Source: Aequorivita sublithincola DSM 14238
Lineage (GTDB): Bacteria > Bacteroidota > Bacteroidia > Flavobacteriales > Flavobacteriaceae
NCBI RefSeq assembly: GCF_000265385.1
Contig: NC_018013.1
Location: forward strand, 2,321,001-2,385,000
Length of the DNA stretch: 64,000 nucleotides
Reading direction: 5' to 3'
Shown: piece after piece, positions 16,278 through 24,157 of the stretch
Numbering within the stretch: the stretch's first letter is position 1
How the letters are laid out: each line of letters starts with the position of its first letter
Translations under genes and position numbers: made by a program
The notes under the pieces: generated by a model
Told to the model about the DNA's origin: nothing
The model's database searches: none
The model's input: the letters and a program-made list of their open reading frames with translations, nothing else

Positions 16278-17276
16278 TTATCTTGGAATTTCAATGGATT
16301 GACTAATCAAATCAATAACCGTTTCAGGTGTCATTCCTTCCATTTCGCGCTCTGGCGAAAGGATTATGCGGTGTCTTAAAACTGGCTCTAATGTCTTTTT
16401 TACATCGTCTGGCGTTACAAAATCTCTTCCGTTTATAGCGGCGTATGCTTTTGAAGCATTCATAATTGCAAGCGATGCTCGTGGAGAACCACCCAAAAAT
16501 AAATGTGGATGGTTTCGGGTTTTGTCCACTAACTGTGCGATGTAGGTAAAAATTTTATCTTCAATAAGAACTTCCTGTACTTGAGCGCGAAAAGTTTTTA
16601 AAGCTTCTGGCGTAAGCACACCTTCAATTGTGTTTTCTGGGTCTTGTTGCTTGCGATCGTGATGGGTTTTTAGAATGGTTATTTCCTGTTCCAAATTTGG
16701 GTAGCCAACTTTTATTTTGAAAAGAAAACGGTCCAATTGCGCTTCTGGCAACGCGTAAGTTCCTTCCTGTTCCACTGGGTTTTGCGTGGCGAGAACGATA
16801 AAAGGATATTCCATAATGTGACATTTGCCGTCCATGGTTATTTGTCGTTCTTCCATCACCTCAAAAAGTGCAGCTTGGGTTTTGGCGGGAGCACGGTTTA
16901 TTTCGTCTATCAAAATTACATTGGAAAAAATAGGACCTTTTTTAAACTCGAATTCTGAGGTTTTCATATTCAAAATTGAAGTTCCCAAAACGTCACTCGG
17001 CATTAAATCTGGTGTAAACTGGATGCGGCTGAAATCTGTTTTCAATGTCTTCGCGAATAACTTGGCGGTTATGGTTTTGGCTATTCCGGGAACGCCTTCA
17101 ATTAGCACGTGACCGTTTGCTAGTAGCCCTACGATGAGCAATTCAATAAAATCTTCTTGCCCAATTATTATTTTGGAAAGTTGCGTTTTTATACTGTTTA
17201 CCGCTGTTTTCAGCTCATCTAGCGGAATGCGATTGTTAAAATGTAAGTCGTTGTTGTATTCTTCAGGCGTTTCCAT
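16278..17276 (-). CDS. MoxR family AAA+ ATPase
   Basis: A 332-residue ATPase with Walker A 'LIEGVPGIAKTITA', Walker B 'VILIDEINRAPAKTQAALFE' and sensor 1 'FIVLATQNPVEQEGTYALPE'. The C-terminal lid contains 'LGGSPRASLAIMNASKAYAA'. MoxR ATPases act as chaperone-like machines with von Willebrand A-domain partners, here the DUF58 protein. The start overlaps the end of the DUF4350 gene by 14 bp. Confidence 0.95.
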   Translation of the reverse strand: METPEEYNNDLHFNNRIPLDELKTAVNSIKTQLSKIIIGQEDFIELLIVGLLANGHVLIEGVPGIAKTITAKLFAKTLKTDFSRIQFTPDLMPSDVLGTSILNMKTSEFEFKKGPIFSNVILIDEINRAPAKTQAALFEVMEERQITMDGKCHIMEYPFIVLATQNPVEQEGTYALPEAQLDRFLFKIKVGYPNLEQEITILKTHHDRKQQDPENTIEGVLTPEALKTFRAQVQEVLIEDKIFTYIAQLVDKTRNHPHLFLGGSPRASLAIMNASKAYAAINGRDFVTPDDVKKTLEPVLRHRIILSPEREMEGMTPETVIDLISQSIEIPR

Positions 17277-18480
17277 CGGTGTTCTTTTTAAATTCTTTTA
17301 TTTCTTGATATAATTTCAGCAATTCTTCTTCGGAAGTATTGTTTTGATTGTTTATTTTTTCAATAAATGTAAACAGGTTTAGCGTGTCTTCTTGTGTATT
17401 TCCGCTGCGTTCAGCTACGGTTTTGTAGAAACGCTCATTCATATTTTCAGTAGGAACGCGTAAACGCGTTCTAATAAATTCCAAAAATAACGCAATCTGT
17501 TTTTTCGCAATTAAATGGTTTTCTTTTTTGTCCAGATACATTCCGGCAATAGTCCGAGTGTATTCATAGGTTTTGTTGGTAAGCGGTTTTACTATTGGAA
17601 TGCTTCGTTGTTTTCTTCGACCTTCAAAAATGATGAAAAGTAGCGCGCCAATCAAGACAAAATAATAAGCCCACTTAAAATATTTATTGTTCAGTAAAAC
17701 GCGAAGAGGCGAAATGTCTATATGTTTACCAGATTTGTAATAATTATCCCAGTAAACAGTTTCGTCATTATTTATATAGGAAAGAACTTGTGCTGTGTGA
17801 GTCGCATTATTTTCTGAAAGTAAAGAGAAGTTTGAAAAAACTTCAGGCTGTAAATGCAGTAAAATCTGCCCTTTTCCTATGGGTGCTTTTATGAAATTGA
17901 TGCGCGGTTCCTTAATTTTCAATGAATCTATAAATCCGCCCGAAACGCCTAGAACGGTTTGCGAAGTTGTATTAATTTTCGAAAAATAGCGAACTGGTAA
18001 ATCTTTTTTAATGTGAAATGGTGGCTGTGTAGCATACTTTCCATTAACCAATTTAAGTAGTGGTTCGGTACCAATTGTTTCTACGTTTACTTCAGTACTC
18101 ATTTCCAACTTTAAAGTATCAAGAAGTTTTTTCCCTACATAATTGGCTGAAACGAATAGGGTATTGCCCTTTTCAACCCAATTGAGCAAAGAGTCTAATT
18201 CGGTTTTATCAAAATTAATTTCGTCATTTACGAAAAAATAGGTTCCGTTAAAAGCGCTATTTTGCAAAGCTTCAAACGGTGGTTCGTCTTTTTCTTCAAA
18301 ATTTTCATTGAAGGATTCCTTCATTAAATCGTGCAAAATATACGTTCCTAACGGAATTTTATCGAGTTTGCTGTAGCTTGGAAACCAGTTTATGGGCTGC
18401 GGTTTGTTGGCTTCCATATACACCAAACCCGCCAGCACGAGCAGGAAACTGAAGATGAATATTTTTTGGAGCTTAGTCAA
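17263..18480 (-). CDS. DUF4350 domain-containing membrane protein
   Basis: A 405-residue protein. The N-terminal membrane helix (residues about 7-23) precedes an extracytoplasmic DUF4350 region ('LGTYILHDLMKESFNENFEE', 'EINFDKTELDSLLNWVEKG', 'GNTLFVSANYVGKK'). A second helix near 272-290 leads to a cytoplasmic tail. It overlaps the DUF4129 gene by 8 bp upstream and MoxR by 14 bp downstream, so translation of the series is probably coupled. The function is unknown. Confidence 0.88.
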   Translation of the reverse strand: MTKLQKIFIFSFLLVLAGLVYMEANKPQPINWFPSYSKLDKIPLGTYILHDLMKESFNENFEEKDEPPFEALQNSAFNGTYFFVNDEINFDKTELDSLLNWVEKGNTLFVSANYVGKKLLDTLKLEMSTEVNVETIGTEPLLKLVNGKYATQPPFHIKKDLPVRYFSKINTTSQTVLGVSGGFIDSLKIKEPRINFIKAPIGKGQILLHLQPEVFSNFSLLSENNATHTAQVLSYINNDETVYWDNYYKSGKHIDISPLRVLLNNKYFKWAYYFVLIGALLFIIFEGRRKQRSIPIVKPLTNKTYEYTRTIAGMYLDKKENHLIAKKQIALFLEFIRTRLRVPTENMNERFYKTVAERSGNTQEDTLNLFTFIEKINNQNNTSEEELLKLYQEIKEFKKNTDGNA

Positions 18481-19243
18481 CAGATTTTGGTATTTGGGTT
18501 TCTAAAGCAGTAAAGGCGTGCTGCGCTTTTAAATAGTCGGCTTCAGTAACAGTGAAGTTGCCGTACCAAATATAATCGTAGAGCGTGGTTACTTTTTGGA
18601 AGCCTAAATTGATTTTTTCCGAAGTTATTTCAGCAAAATATTCGCTGTTGGTTTTGTCGAATTCGTAGTTTATTAATTCTGCATCGGTTAGATTTTTCAG
18701 AATTAATAAGTAATAATAACGAACAGCGAGCCTGTAGTCCTTATTTGCTAAGGCTTTTTCAATCAGGCCTTTTATGTTTTTACTTTTAATAATTTCTTCT
18801 TCTTCAGAAAAAAACACGCTTGGTTTTTCTTTCGATTTAAAAAATGAAGCACCGGGATTTAGTTTGTAAAACAACCAAATAACAAAAGCTATAATTGCAA
18901 AAAGAATAAGATAGGGAATCAAGTGGATCAAAAATGAAATGAAATCGCCGGCTTCATAATCGCCAACTAACCAGTGCCAAAACTTCAGCCAAAGATTCCA
19001 AGCCCAGTTTTTAAACTGTGACCACCAGTTTTCTTCGGCGAGTTTTTCGGAATAGTCGAAGGCTTTTTCCTTTTTAAATTCCTCTATTTTTTCTTTGTTG
19101 AAAATTGTCGGATTCAAATTTTCAGTTTGGTCATACTTAATTTCTTTTTCGGGTTTAGCCGCGATTGTATCTTGGGCAAATGCCATAGAATAGGTAGAGC
19201 AAACCGTTATCAAAAAGAAAAAAAGTAAAACCGATTTGCGCAT
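18473..19243 (-). CDS. DUF4129 domain-containing protein
   Basis: A 256-residue protein with a signal peptide (to about residue 23). A central membrane helix ('FISFLIHLIPYLILFAIIAF') precedes a C-terminal DUF4129 domain ('KDYRLAVRYYYLLILKNLTD...YFAEITSEKINLGFQKVTTL...YIWYGNF'). This domain resembles a transglutaminase-associated C-terminal domain and regularly accompanies MoxR/DUF58 genes. Only one base separates its ATG from the previous stop. Confidence 0.88.
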   Translation of the reverse strand: MRKSVLLFFFLITVCSTYSMAFAQDTIAAKPEKEIKYDQTENLNPTIFNKEKIEEFKKEKAFDYSEKLAEENWWSQFKNWAWNLWLKFWHWLVGDYEAGDFISFLIHLIPYLILFAIIAFVIWLFYKLNPGASFFKSKEKPSVFFSEEEEIIKSKNIKGLIEKALANKDYRLAVRYYYLLILKNLTDAELINYEFDKTNSEYFAEITSEKINLGFQKVTTLYDYIWYGNFTVTEADYLKAQHAFTALETQIPKSVD

Positions 19244-19244
19244 A

Positions 19245-20114
19245 TTATTCGTGCTGTTTCCCTATGGAATCTATGGTTTCCAATGTTCCGGTGAAGTTTT
19301 TCTTTTCATTTAAATTGAAATACACAAAAGCAGTAGCAATAACAATGATTGAATAGAAAATGTATTGAAAGACCATTCCAATCGTGGTTAATGTTATGTA
19401 AACCCAATCAAACATTGAAGCCGGATCTGCTGAAATTTCTTGACCTGCGGTGAATGCCTTGATAAAGAAATAGATGTATTGCGGCATTTGAAAAATGATC
19501 ATTATAAAATAGTAAAGCACAAAAACCACTAAAAATGTGGCGAAGGTTATCCACCATTCATCTTTTACAAGATTGAAGCAATAACTGATGGTGTCCGACA
19601 CTTCTTTTTCTTCAAAAATTATGACTGCATAAGCAACGGAAAGGACCACGCCGAAATATATCCCTGGAATAACGCAGAACATTGTGCCAACGCCAACTAT
19701 TAGACCTACCAAAAAACTGGTCCCAATGAGTTTCCAAAAATCTTTCTTCACACCTGCGGAAACTTCGTCTTTATTGACCACGCCATAATTTTTGATGTAT
19801 GATTTTATATAGTGTAATACAACACCATTTAGTAGCGCATAATAAACTGTTCCGGCCAAAATCATCACTAAAAACGGCAAAATCATTTGAGATGAAAAGC
19901 CATCCAAAGTACCGATAGATTCCAAAATTCCAAAACCGCTCATCATAGACTGCATATAGAAAACGTAGGCGCCAAGCATAATCAATAACGCAGGACCAGT
20001 AATTTTAATGATAAGTCCTAAAAGTGGTTTCCAGTTTAAACGGATAAATTTGAAGATATCACTAAGAATACTTCCAATCTCGCGTTGTTTTTTAAAATTT
20101 ACTGTTTCTTCCAT
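19245..20114 (-). CDS. Multi-pass membrane protein of the MoxR cluster
   Basis: A 289-residue integral membrane protein. About six hydrophobic helices are visible, including 'PLLGLIIKITGPALLIMLGA' and 'LIGTSFLVGLIVGVGTMFCV'. A cytoplasmic N-terminus starts 'EETVNFKKQREIGSILSDIF'. It resembles DUF975/GlpM-type 'membrane domain of glycerophosphoryl diester phosphodiesterase' proteins, but I cannot assign it firmly. Its place between SpoIIM and DUF4129 is typical of the cluster in Flavobacteriia. Confidence 0.8.
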   Translation of the reverse strand: MEETVNFKKQREIGSILSDIFKFIRLNWKPLLGLIIKITGPALLIMLGAYVFYMQSMMSGFGILESIGTLDGFSSQMILPFLVMILAGTVYYALLNGVVLHYIKSYIKNYGVVNKDEVSAGVKKDFWKLIGTSFLVGLIVGVGTMFCVIPGIYFGVVLSVAYAVIIFEEKEVSDTISYCFNLVKDEWWITFATFLVVFVLYYFIMIIFQMPQYIYFFIKAFTAGQEISADPASMFDWVYITLTTIGMVFQYIFYSIIVIATAFVYFNLNEKKNFTGTLETIDSIGKQHE

Positions 20115-20205
20115 GGTTTTTTATTGACTGACCCTAACCCCTAAAGGGAAAATGGATATTATTTATTTTTCATCTAAACATCTAAACATCTAAACATCTA
20201 AACAT
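20115..20205. other. Spacer with CCCTAAAGGG and 8-bp repeats
   Basis: The spacer between SpoIIM and the membrane protein contains ACCCCTAAAGGGAA (near 20137-20150), a small palindrome-like word, and the start of the CATCTAAA tandem array. Confidence 0.5.
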
Positions 20206-20226
20206 CTAAACATCTAAACATCTAAA
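20171..20226. repeat. CATCTAAA tandem repeat, seven units
   Basis: Seven perfect copies of the 8-mer CATCTAAA (TTTAGATG on the minus strand) run through the 3' end of the SpoIIM gene and beyond. Because 8 is not a multiple of 3, any three consecutive units contain a stop codon in every frame on both strands (TAG on minus, TAA on plus). The last codons of SpoIIM (encoding RCLDV) and its TAG stop are made of this repeat. Confidence 0.95.
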
Positions 20227-21174
20227 CTTCTTCTTCAATTTCAAAGGATACAAAACGTAATAATATAAAATTAAAAAGAGTGAGCTTCCTATAATTAGGA
20301 TTGCTAACCAATCTGGCATTTCAGTATGTCTTGTTACAAAACCTTCCAAAAACCCAGCAACTATAAAGAAGGGTACGGTGCTTAGCATAATTTTCAAACC
20401 ATCTTTTGCGCCGCGAACGAAGGATTGCAACCTTGTATAGGTTCCTGGAAACAAAATACTATTGCCCAAAACTAAACCTGCACAAGCAGCTATAATTATT
20501 ACTGAAATTTCAATAGTACCGTGAATCCAAATGGTTCTGGCGGATTCCCAAAGCATTCCTTTTTCAAAAAAGAAATATTGAAAAGATCCTAACATTATAG
20601 CGTTTCGCATAATGATGAAAAGTGTTCCAAGACTTAAAAACAAGCCATAAACAAAGGCATAAAGCGCCACAGTTATATTGTTAATCGTTATGCCGAGAAA
20701 CATATTGAGTGCGCCCATTTCTTTATAAACCGCCATTGGGTCTCCTTTTTCGATGTTTGCTAAAGTCATATTTACGTAACCGTCTCCTAAAATAAGTCGA
20801 ACAAAATTTCCATCTGTTGCAGCAGAATAGGCGCCAACTATTGTAAAAAGCACAAATACTAAAAACGCAATGAGCAGTTGTTTGTGATATTGCGAAAAAA
20901 ATAAAGGAAATTCCTGCGTATAGAAAGTAATAAAACGAGTTCGCGATTCACGCTTTGTCTTATAGATTTTTTGATGCGCAAGGATTGAAAGCCCATTTAA
21001 GTAATTGAGAGTATTGCTTTTAGGGTAAAAAGTTCGGGCGTAACTTAAATGGTCGGTAACTTCAACATAAAGCGCGCTCAAGGCATCGGGATTCATTTGA
21101 ACATTATTCCGAAGAACGCTTTCAAATTTTAACCATTTATCTTTATTTTGCTTCGCAAAGGCGGCTTCGCGCAT
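20206..21174 (-). CDS. Stage II sporulation protein M family (SpoIIM-like) membrane protein
   Basis: A protein of about 322 residues, all with a SpoIIM-like membrane core: 'FVLFTIVGAYSAATDGNFVR', 'LGITINNITVALYAFVYGLF', 'WESARTIWIHGTIEISVIII', 'PGTYTRLQSFVRGAKDGLKI'. The organism does not suggest sporulation; the family is general and in Bacteroidota accompanies MoxR clusters. I placed the start at MREAAF (21174) rather than 21204, as this matches the family N-terminus. The C-terminus is encoded by the 8-bp repeat. The gene is divergent from the RDD gene with 35 bp between the chosen start codons. Confidence 0.88.
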   Translation of the reverse strand: MREAAFAKQNKDKWLKFESVLRNNVQMNPDALSALYVEVTDHLSYARTFYPKSNTLNYLNGLSILAHQKIYKTKRESRTRFITFYTQEFPLFFSQYHKQLLIAFLVFVLFTIVGAYSAATDGNFVRLILGDGYVNMTLANIEKGDPMAVYKEMGALNMFLGITINNITVALYAFVYGLFLSLGTLFIIMRNAIMLGSFQYFFFEKGMLWESARTIWIHGTIEISVIIIAACAGLVLGNSILFPGTYTRLQSFVRGAKDGLKIMLSTVPFFIVAGFLEGFVTRHTEMPDWLAILIIGSSLFLILYYYVLYPLKLKKKFRCLDV

Positions 21175-21209
21175 GTTATGCAGTAGTTTTGCCCAAAGAA
21201 ACATATTTA

Positions 21210-21926
21210 ATGGATAATTTTCAAATAGAAACGGCCCAAAATGTTAACATTCTTCAAAATGTGGCAGGAGTAGGTGAGCGTATTTTGGCTTACTTGATTG
21301 ATCTATTCATCATGGTTATTTACGTTTTATTAATAACCCTGCTATTTGTAAGCATTGAGCTCTCGGATTCCGTTTATATGTTGGTCGGGATGACCGTTGG
21401 ACTTCCACTTTTTCTATACCATCTTTTATGGGAAATGTTATGGAATGGCCGCAGTCCAGGCAAAGCAGTAATGAAATTGAGGGTTGTGAAAACCGATGGA
21501 TCAAAACCGGCGTTTTCAAATTATATATTGCGTTGGCTCTTTCGAATAATAGATATCACTGCAACCAGCGGCGCATTGGCTCTAGTAACCATTTTGTTTA
21601 ACGGAAAAGGTCAGCGCATTGGTGATCTTGCCGCTTCAACTACGGTTATTACGGAGAAACAGACCGTTAGTTTTTCGCAAACTATTTTGATGGATATTCC
21701 AGATAATTACGTTTCACAATTTCCGCAAGTCACTGTTTTTAGCGATTCTGAAATGCAGACCATAAAAAATGTTTTCAGGGAAGCACGTTACAATGGAAAC
21801 CATAACGTAATTTTAAAACTTGCCAAACGAGTTGCAAATGTGATGGAAGTGAAACTGGAAGAAACCCCAATACAATTCATTGATAAAGTGATAAAAGATT
21901 ATAACTACTATACCCAGAACATGTGA
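21210..21926 (+). CDS. RDD family membrane protein
   Basis: A 238-residue protein with the RDD domain at residues about 20-145: 'GVGERILAYLIDLFIMVIYV', 'WNGRSPGKAVMKLRVVKTDG', 'ILRWLFRIIDIT', 'GKGQRIGDLAASTTVITEKQ'. RDD proteins have three membrane helices and a conserved Arg-Asp-Asp pattern; transport of small solutes or ions has been suggested for some. The start at 21210 (MDNFQIETAQ) is preferred over 21189. It is divergent from the SpoIIM/MoxR cluster, a common partner. Confidence 0.9.
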   Translation: MDNFQIETAQNVNILQNVAGVGERILAYLIDLFIMVIYVLLITLLFVSIELSDSVYMLVGMTVGLPLFLYHLLWEMLWNGRSPGKAVMKLRVVKTDGSKPAFSNYILRWLFRIIDITATSGALALVTILFNGKGQRIGDLAASTTVITEKQTVSFSQTILMDIPDNYVSQFPQVTVFSDSEMQTIKNVFREARYNGNHNVILKLAKRVANVMEVKLEETPIQFIDKVIKDYNYYTQNM

Positions 21927-22543
21927 AGCTACTATTACTAATAGACATTTTAGGAACCATTGCGTTCGCCATTTCAGGAGTTCTTACAGCGATGAATAAG
22001 CGCTTAGATCCTTTTGGTATCTTGATTATCGCCTTTGTAACAGCAGTTGGCGGTGGAACGTTGCGCGATATTCTGATTGAAGCGAATATTGCTTGGATGC
22101 GCAACCTAACGTATGTTTACGTCATTTTCGGATCGACGATATTCGCGGTTGTTTTTAGAAAAAGACTTAATTACATTCGTCGATCACTATTTTTGTTTGA
22201 TACCATTGGAATTGCACTTTATACCATCGTTGGGGTTGAGAAGGGCATTGCTGCAGGATTTCATCCCATAATCTGTGTAGCTTTGGGAACAATGACTGCC
22301 TGTTTTGGTGGTGTAATTCGTGATATTCTTTGTAATGAGATCCCTATTATTTTTAGAAAAGAAATTTATGCAACGGCTTGTATTTTGGGAGCTACGGCCT
22401 ATTTTCTTCTCTTGAACACGTCTATTTCAGCAGATTTTATTGTGATTATTTCTGGTTCAATTGTAATAATCGTTCGTTTATTGGCGGTTTATTTTGATCT
22501 TTCGTTGCCTAGTATTTATAGGAAGGATGAGATGGGGAGTTGA
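21923..22543 (+). CDS. TRIC/YadS (UPF0126) family cation channel protein
   Basis: A 206-residue membrane protein built from two homologous three-helix halves. The repeated motif is seen at 'FAISGVLTAMNKRLDPFGIL...GGGTLRDILIEANI' and 'GTMTACFGGVIRDILCNEIP'. Prokaryotic relatives form trimeric cation channels. It starts with GTG at 21923 and overlaps the RDD stop codon in a GTGA arrangement, so the two are translationally coupled. Confidence 0.93.
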   Translation: MKLLLLIDILGTIAFAISGVLTAMNKRLDPFGILIIAFVTAVGGGTLRDILIEANIAWMRNLTYVYVIFGSTIFAVVFRKRLNYIRRSLFLFDTIGIALYTIVGVEKGIAAGFHPIICVALGTMTACFGGVIRDILCNEIPIIFRKEIYATACILGATAYFLLLNTSISADFIVIISGSIVIIVRLLAVYFDLSLPSIYRKDEMGS

Positions 22544-22552
22544 TGGGTTTAT

Positions 22553-22600
22553 TTTTGGAATTTGGAGCTTGTAATTTGGTCCCGATAGCTATCGGGATTT
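22553..22600 (-). repeat. Composite intergenic repeat, copy 1 (contains 18-bp palindrome)
   Basis: Read on the minus strand this is AAATCCCGATAGCTATCGGG, then ACCAAATTACAAGCTCCAAA and TTCCAAAAATAAA. The 18-bp perfect palindrome TCCCGATAGCTATCGGGA occupies 22580-22597. A diverged copy lies at 23996-24050 in the opposite orientation. The element ends 1 bp from the cyclophilin stop codon. Confidence 0.85.
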
Positions 22601-23323
22601 CTACTCAATCACCTTCGCAGATATATAAATATTATTCAACGGCCAATCTCCATCATCGGCTTTCACTTTTGAAATTTCTTCCACCACATCCATTCCTTTA
22701 ATCACTTTTCCAAAAATTGTATATTTTCCGTTTAAATGCGTTGTTGAAGATTTTGGACCAAGAAAGATAAAAAACTCATAAGGAGCGGTTCTATTGTCTG
22801 GGTTTTCGCGGTATTCTTTGGCTCCGGAAACAGTTCCATATTCGTGAACACGACCTGGAATAATTTCCGCAGGAAGTAAATATTCCTTTCCAAGTTCTGC
22901 ACGTTTTTTCTGGGTTGAAACTAAATCACTGTTTCCTGCCTGAATTATAAAGTCTGGAACTACGCGATGAAAAAAGGTTTCATCAAAATAATGTTGTTTT
23001 ACTAAATAGATAAAATTGGCGCGATGCAGCGGTGTATCTTTATATAGTTCAATTTCAATATCACCAAATCGGGTTGTTATCAAAACCTTGGTTTCTGGAT
23101 TTTTCTTTCCGTATTCGGTTAAAAATGAAACCACATTTTCATTGGTAATTACAGGATATTCCTTTTCTTCCTTTTTTTCAGCTTCAACTTCGATTTTGGT
23201 TTTGATTTCGTTTTCGATTTCAGTTTCGTCCCGATAGCTATCGGGATCGGACGTCTTTTTCTTATCTTCACAGCTTCCGAAGAACAGAACAATTCCGCAG
23301 TAATATATAATCAATCTTCTCAT
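22601..23323 (-). CDS. Peptidylprolyl isomerase, cyclophilin-type lipoprotein
   Basis: A protein of about 240 residues. The lipoprotein leader is MRRLIIYYCGIVLFFGSCED (lipobox GSC). A charged linker (about residues 20-60) follows, then a cyclophilin domain: 'VLITTRFGDIEIELYKDTPL', 'FIYLVKQHYFDETFFHRVVP', 'FIIQAGNSDLV', 'TTHLNGKYTIFGKVIKGMDV'. It catalyses proline isomerisation of envelope proteins. The linker residues SDPDSYRDE are encoded by a copy of the 18-bp palindrome (23229-23246), apparently inserted in frame. The start at 23323 leaves only 2 bp before the divergent NUDIX ATG. Confidence 0.92.
   Translation of the reverse strand: MRRLIIYYCGIVLFFGSCEDKKKTSDPDSYRDETEIENEIKTKIEVEAEKKEEKEYPVITNENVVSFLTEYGKKNPETKVLITTRFGDIEIELYKDTPLHRANFIYLVKQHYFDETFFHRVVPDFIIQAGNSDLVSTQKKRAELGKEYLLPAEIIPGRVHEYGTVSGAKEYRENPDNRTAPYEFFIFLGPKSSTTHLNGKYTIFGKVIKGMDVVEEISKVKADDGDWPLNNIYISAKVIE
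23229..23246. repeat. 18-bp palindrome inside the cyclophilin gene
   Basis: TCCCGATAGCTATCGGGA is identical to 22580-22597. Here it is coding, within the charged linker that separates the lipid anchor from the isomerase domain. Confidence 0.95.
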
Positions 23324-23325
23324 AA

Positions 23326-23967
23326 ATGAATTTTCACGATTTTGAAAAACGAATTGTAAAAGTAACAAAAATGGAACTTCCCGGCGAAGCGGTGCAATTT
23401 AAAATGGCACCTATTGAACGTTTGCAAGAACTAAAAAGTGCCGCTCAGGAAAGAAACACCGCAAAGTACGCAGGTGTAATGTCACTTTTTTATCCTTCGG
23501 AAGATTTTGAAACTCGAATGATTTTAATTCTTCGGAAAACGTACAAAGGTGTACACTCAGCTCAAGTAAGTTTTCCTGGCGGAAAGATGGAAGCAAAAGA
23601 CAACAGTATTCAAGATGCTGCTCTTCGGGAAACTGAGGAAGAGGTTGGAGTTTCTCGTGATACCATTTCTGTGTTAAAAAAACTTACAGAAATATACATC
23701 CCGCCAAGCAACTTTTTTGTGCAACCTTTCTTAGGAATAACCACACAAGCACCCGTATTTGTTGCCGAAGAAGCAGAAGTGGAGGCTCTTATAGAAGTTA
23801 CCTTACAAGATTTTATGAATGACAAAAACATTATCACTCAAACGCTGTCCACATCATACGCTACAAACATTGAAGTGCCAGCTTTCAATTTAAATGGACA
23901 CATAGTGTGGGGCGCTACTGCGATGATGCTCAATGAAGTGCGTGAATTGCTGAAAATGGCTCTGTAA
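23326..23967 (+). CDS. NUDIX hydrolase, CoA pyrophosphatase type
   Basis: A 213-residue NUDIX protein of the CoA pyrophosphatase (NudL) kind, expected to cleave coenzyme A to phosphopantetheine and 3',5'-ADP. The Nudix box is 'GGKMEAKDNSIQDAALRETE' continuing 'EEVGV'. The UPF0035 segment is 'LILRKTYKGVHSAQVSFPG', and the C-terminal 'VWGATAMMLNEVRELL' is typical. The ATG lies 2 bp from the divergent cyclophilin start, so its promoter must lie inside the cyclophilin coding region. Confidence 0.93.
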   Translation: MNFHDFEKRIVKVTKMELPGEAVQFKMAPIERLQELKSAAQERNTAKYAGVMSLFYPSEDFETRMILILRKTYKGVHSAQVSFPGGKMEAKDNSIQDAALRETEEEVGVSRDTISVLKKLTEIYIPPSNFFVQPFLGITTQAPVFVAEEAEVEALIEVTLQDFMNDKNIITQTLSTSYATNIEVPAFNLNGHIVWGATAMMLNEVRELLKMAL

Positions 23968-23995
23968 TAGCTTATTTTAGTATATTTGTCGTGGT

Positions 23996-24050
23996 GAAAA
24001 TTCCAAATAGCAAATCCTGATTGCTATCGGAACCAAATAACAAACATATT
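23996..24050 (+). repeat. Composite intergenic repeat, copy 2
   Basis: GAAAATTCCAAATAGCAAA is followed by TCCTGATTGCTATCGGAA (24015-24032), a version of the 18-bp palindrome with three changes, and then CCAAATAACAAAC. It aligns with the reverse complement of 22553-22600. GAAAATTCCAAAT recurs at 34523-34535. Confidence 0.75.
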
Positions 24051-24123
24051 CTGAAAATTAAAACTCAAATTCCAAAACAAATCAAAAATATTATTGGAAA
24101 TTTGAATTATTGAAGCGCGATAC

Positions 24124-24157
24124 CTGCAAACTGCTACTGAATACTGAACACTGACCA
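24124..24157. repeat. ACTGA-rich patch upstream of the acyltransferase
   Basis: The sequence contains CTACTGAATACTGAACACTG, with TGA recurring every seven bases. It directly precedes the acyltransferase ATG. A related patch in inverted orientation follows the gene at 24962-25000. Confidence 0.7.

Noticed and set aside
20171..20226. Possible CRISPR-like array
   Set aside because: Units of 8 bp are contiguous with no spacers, and no cas genes are present.
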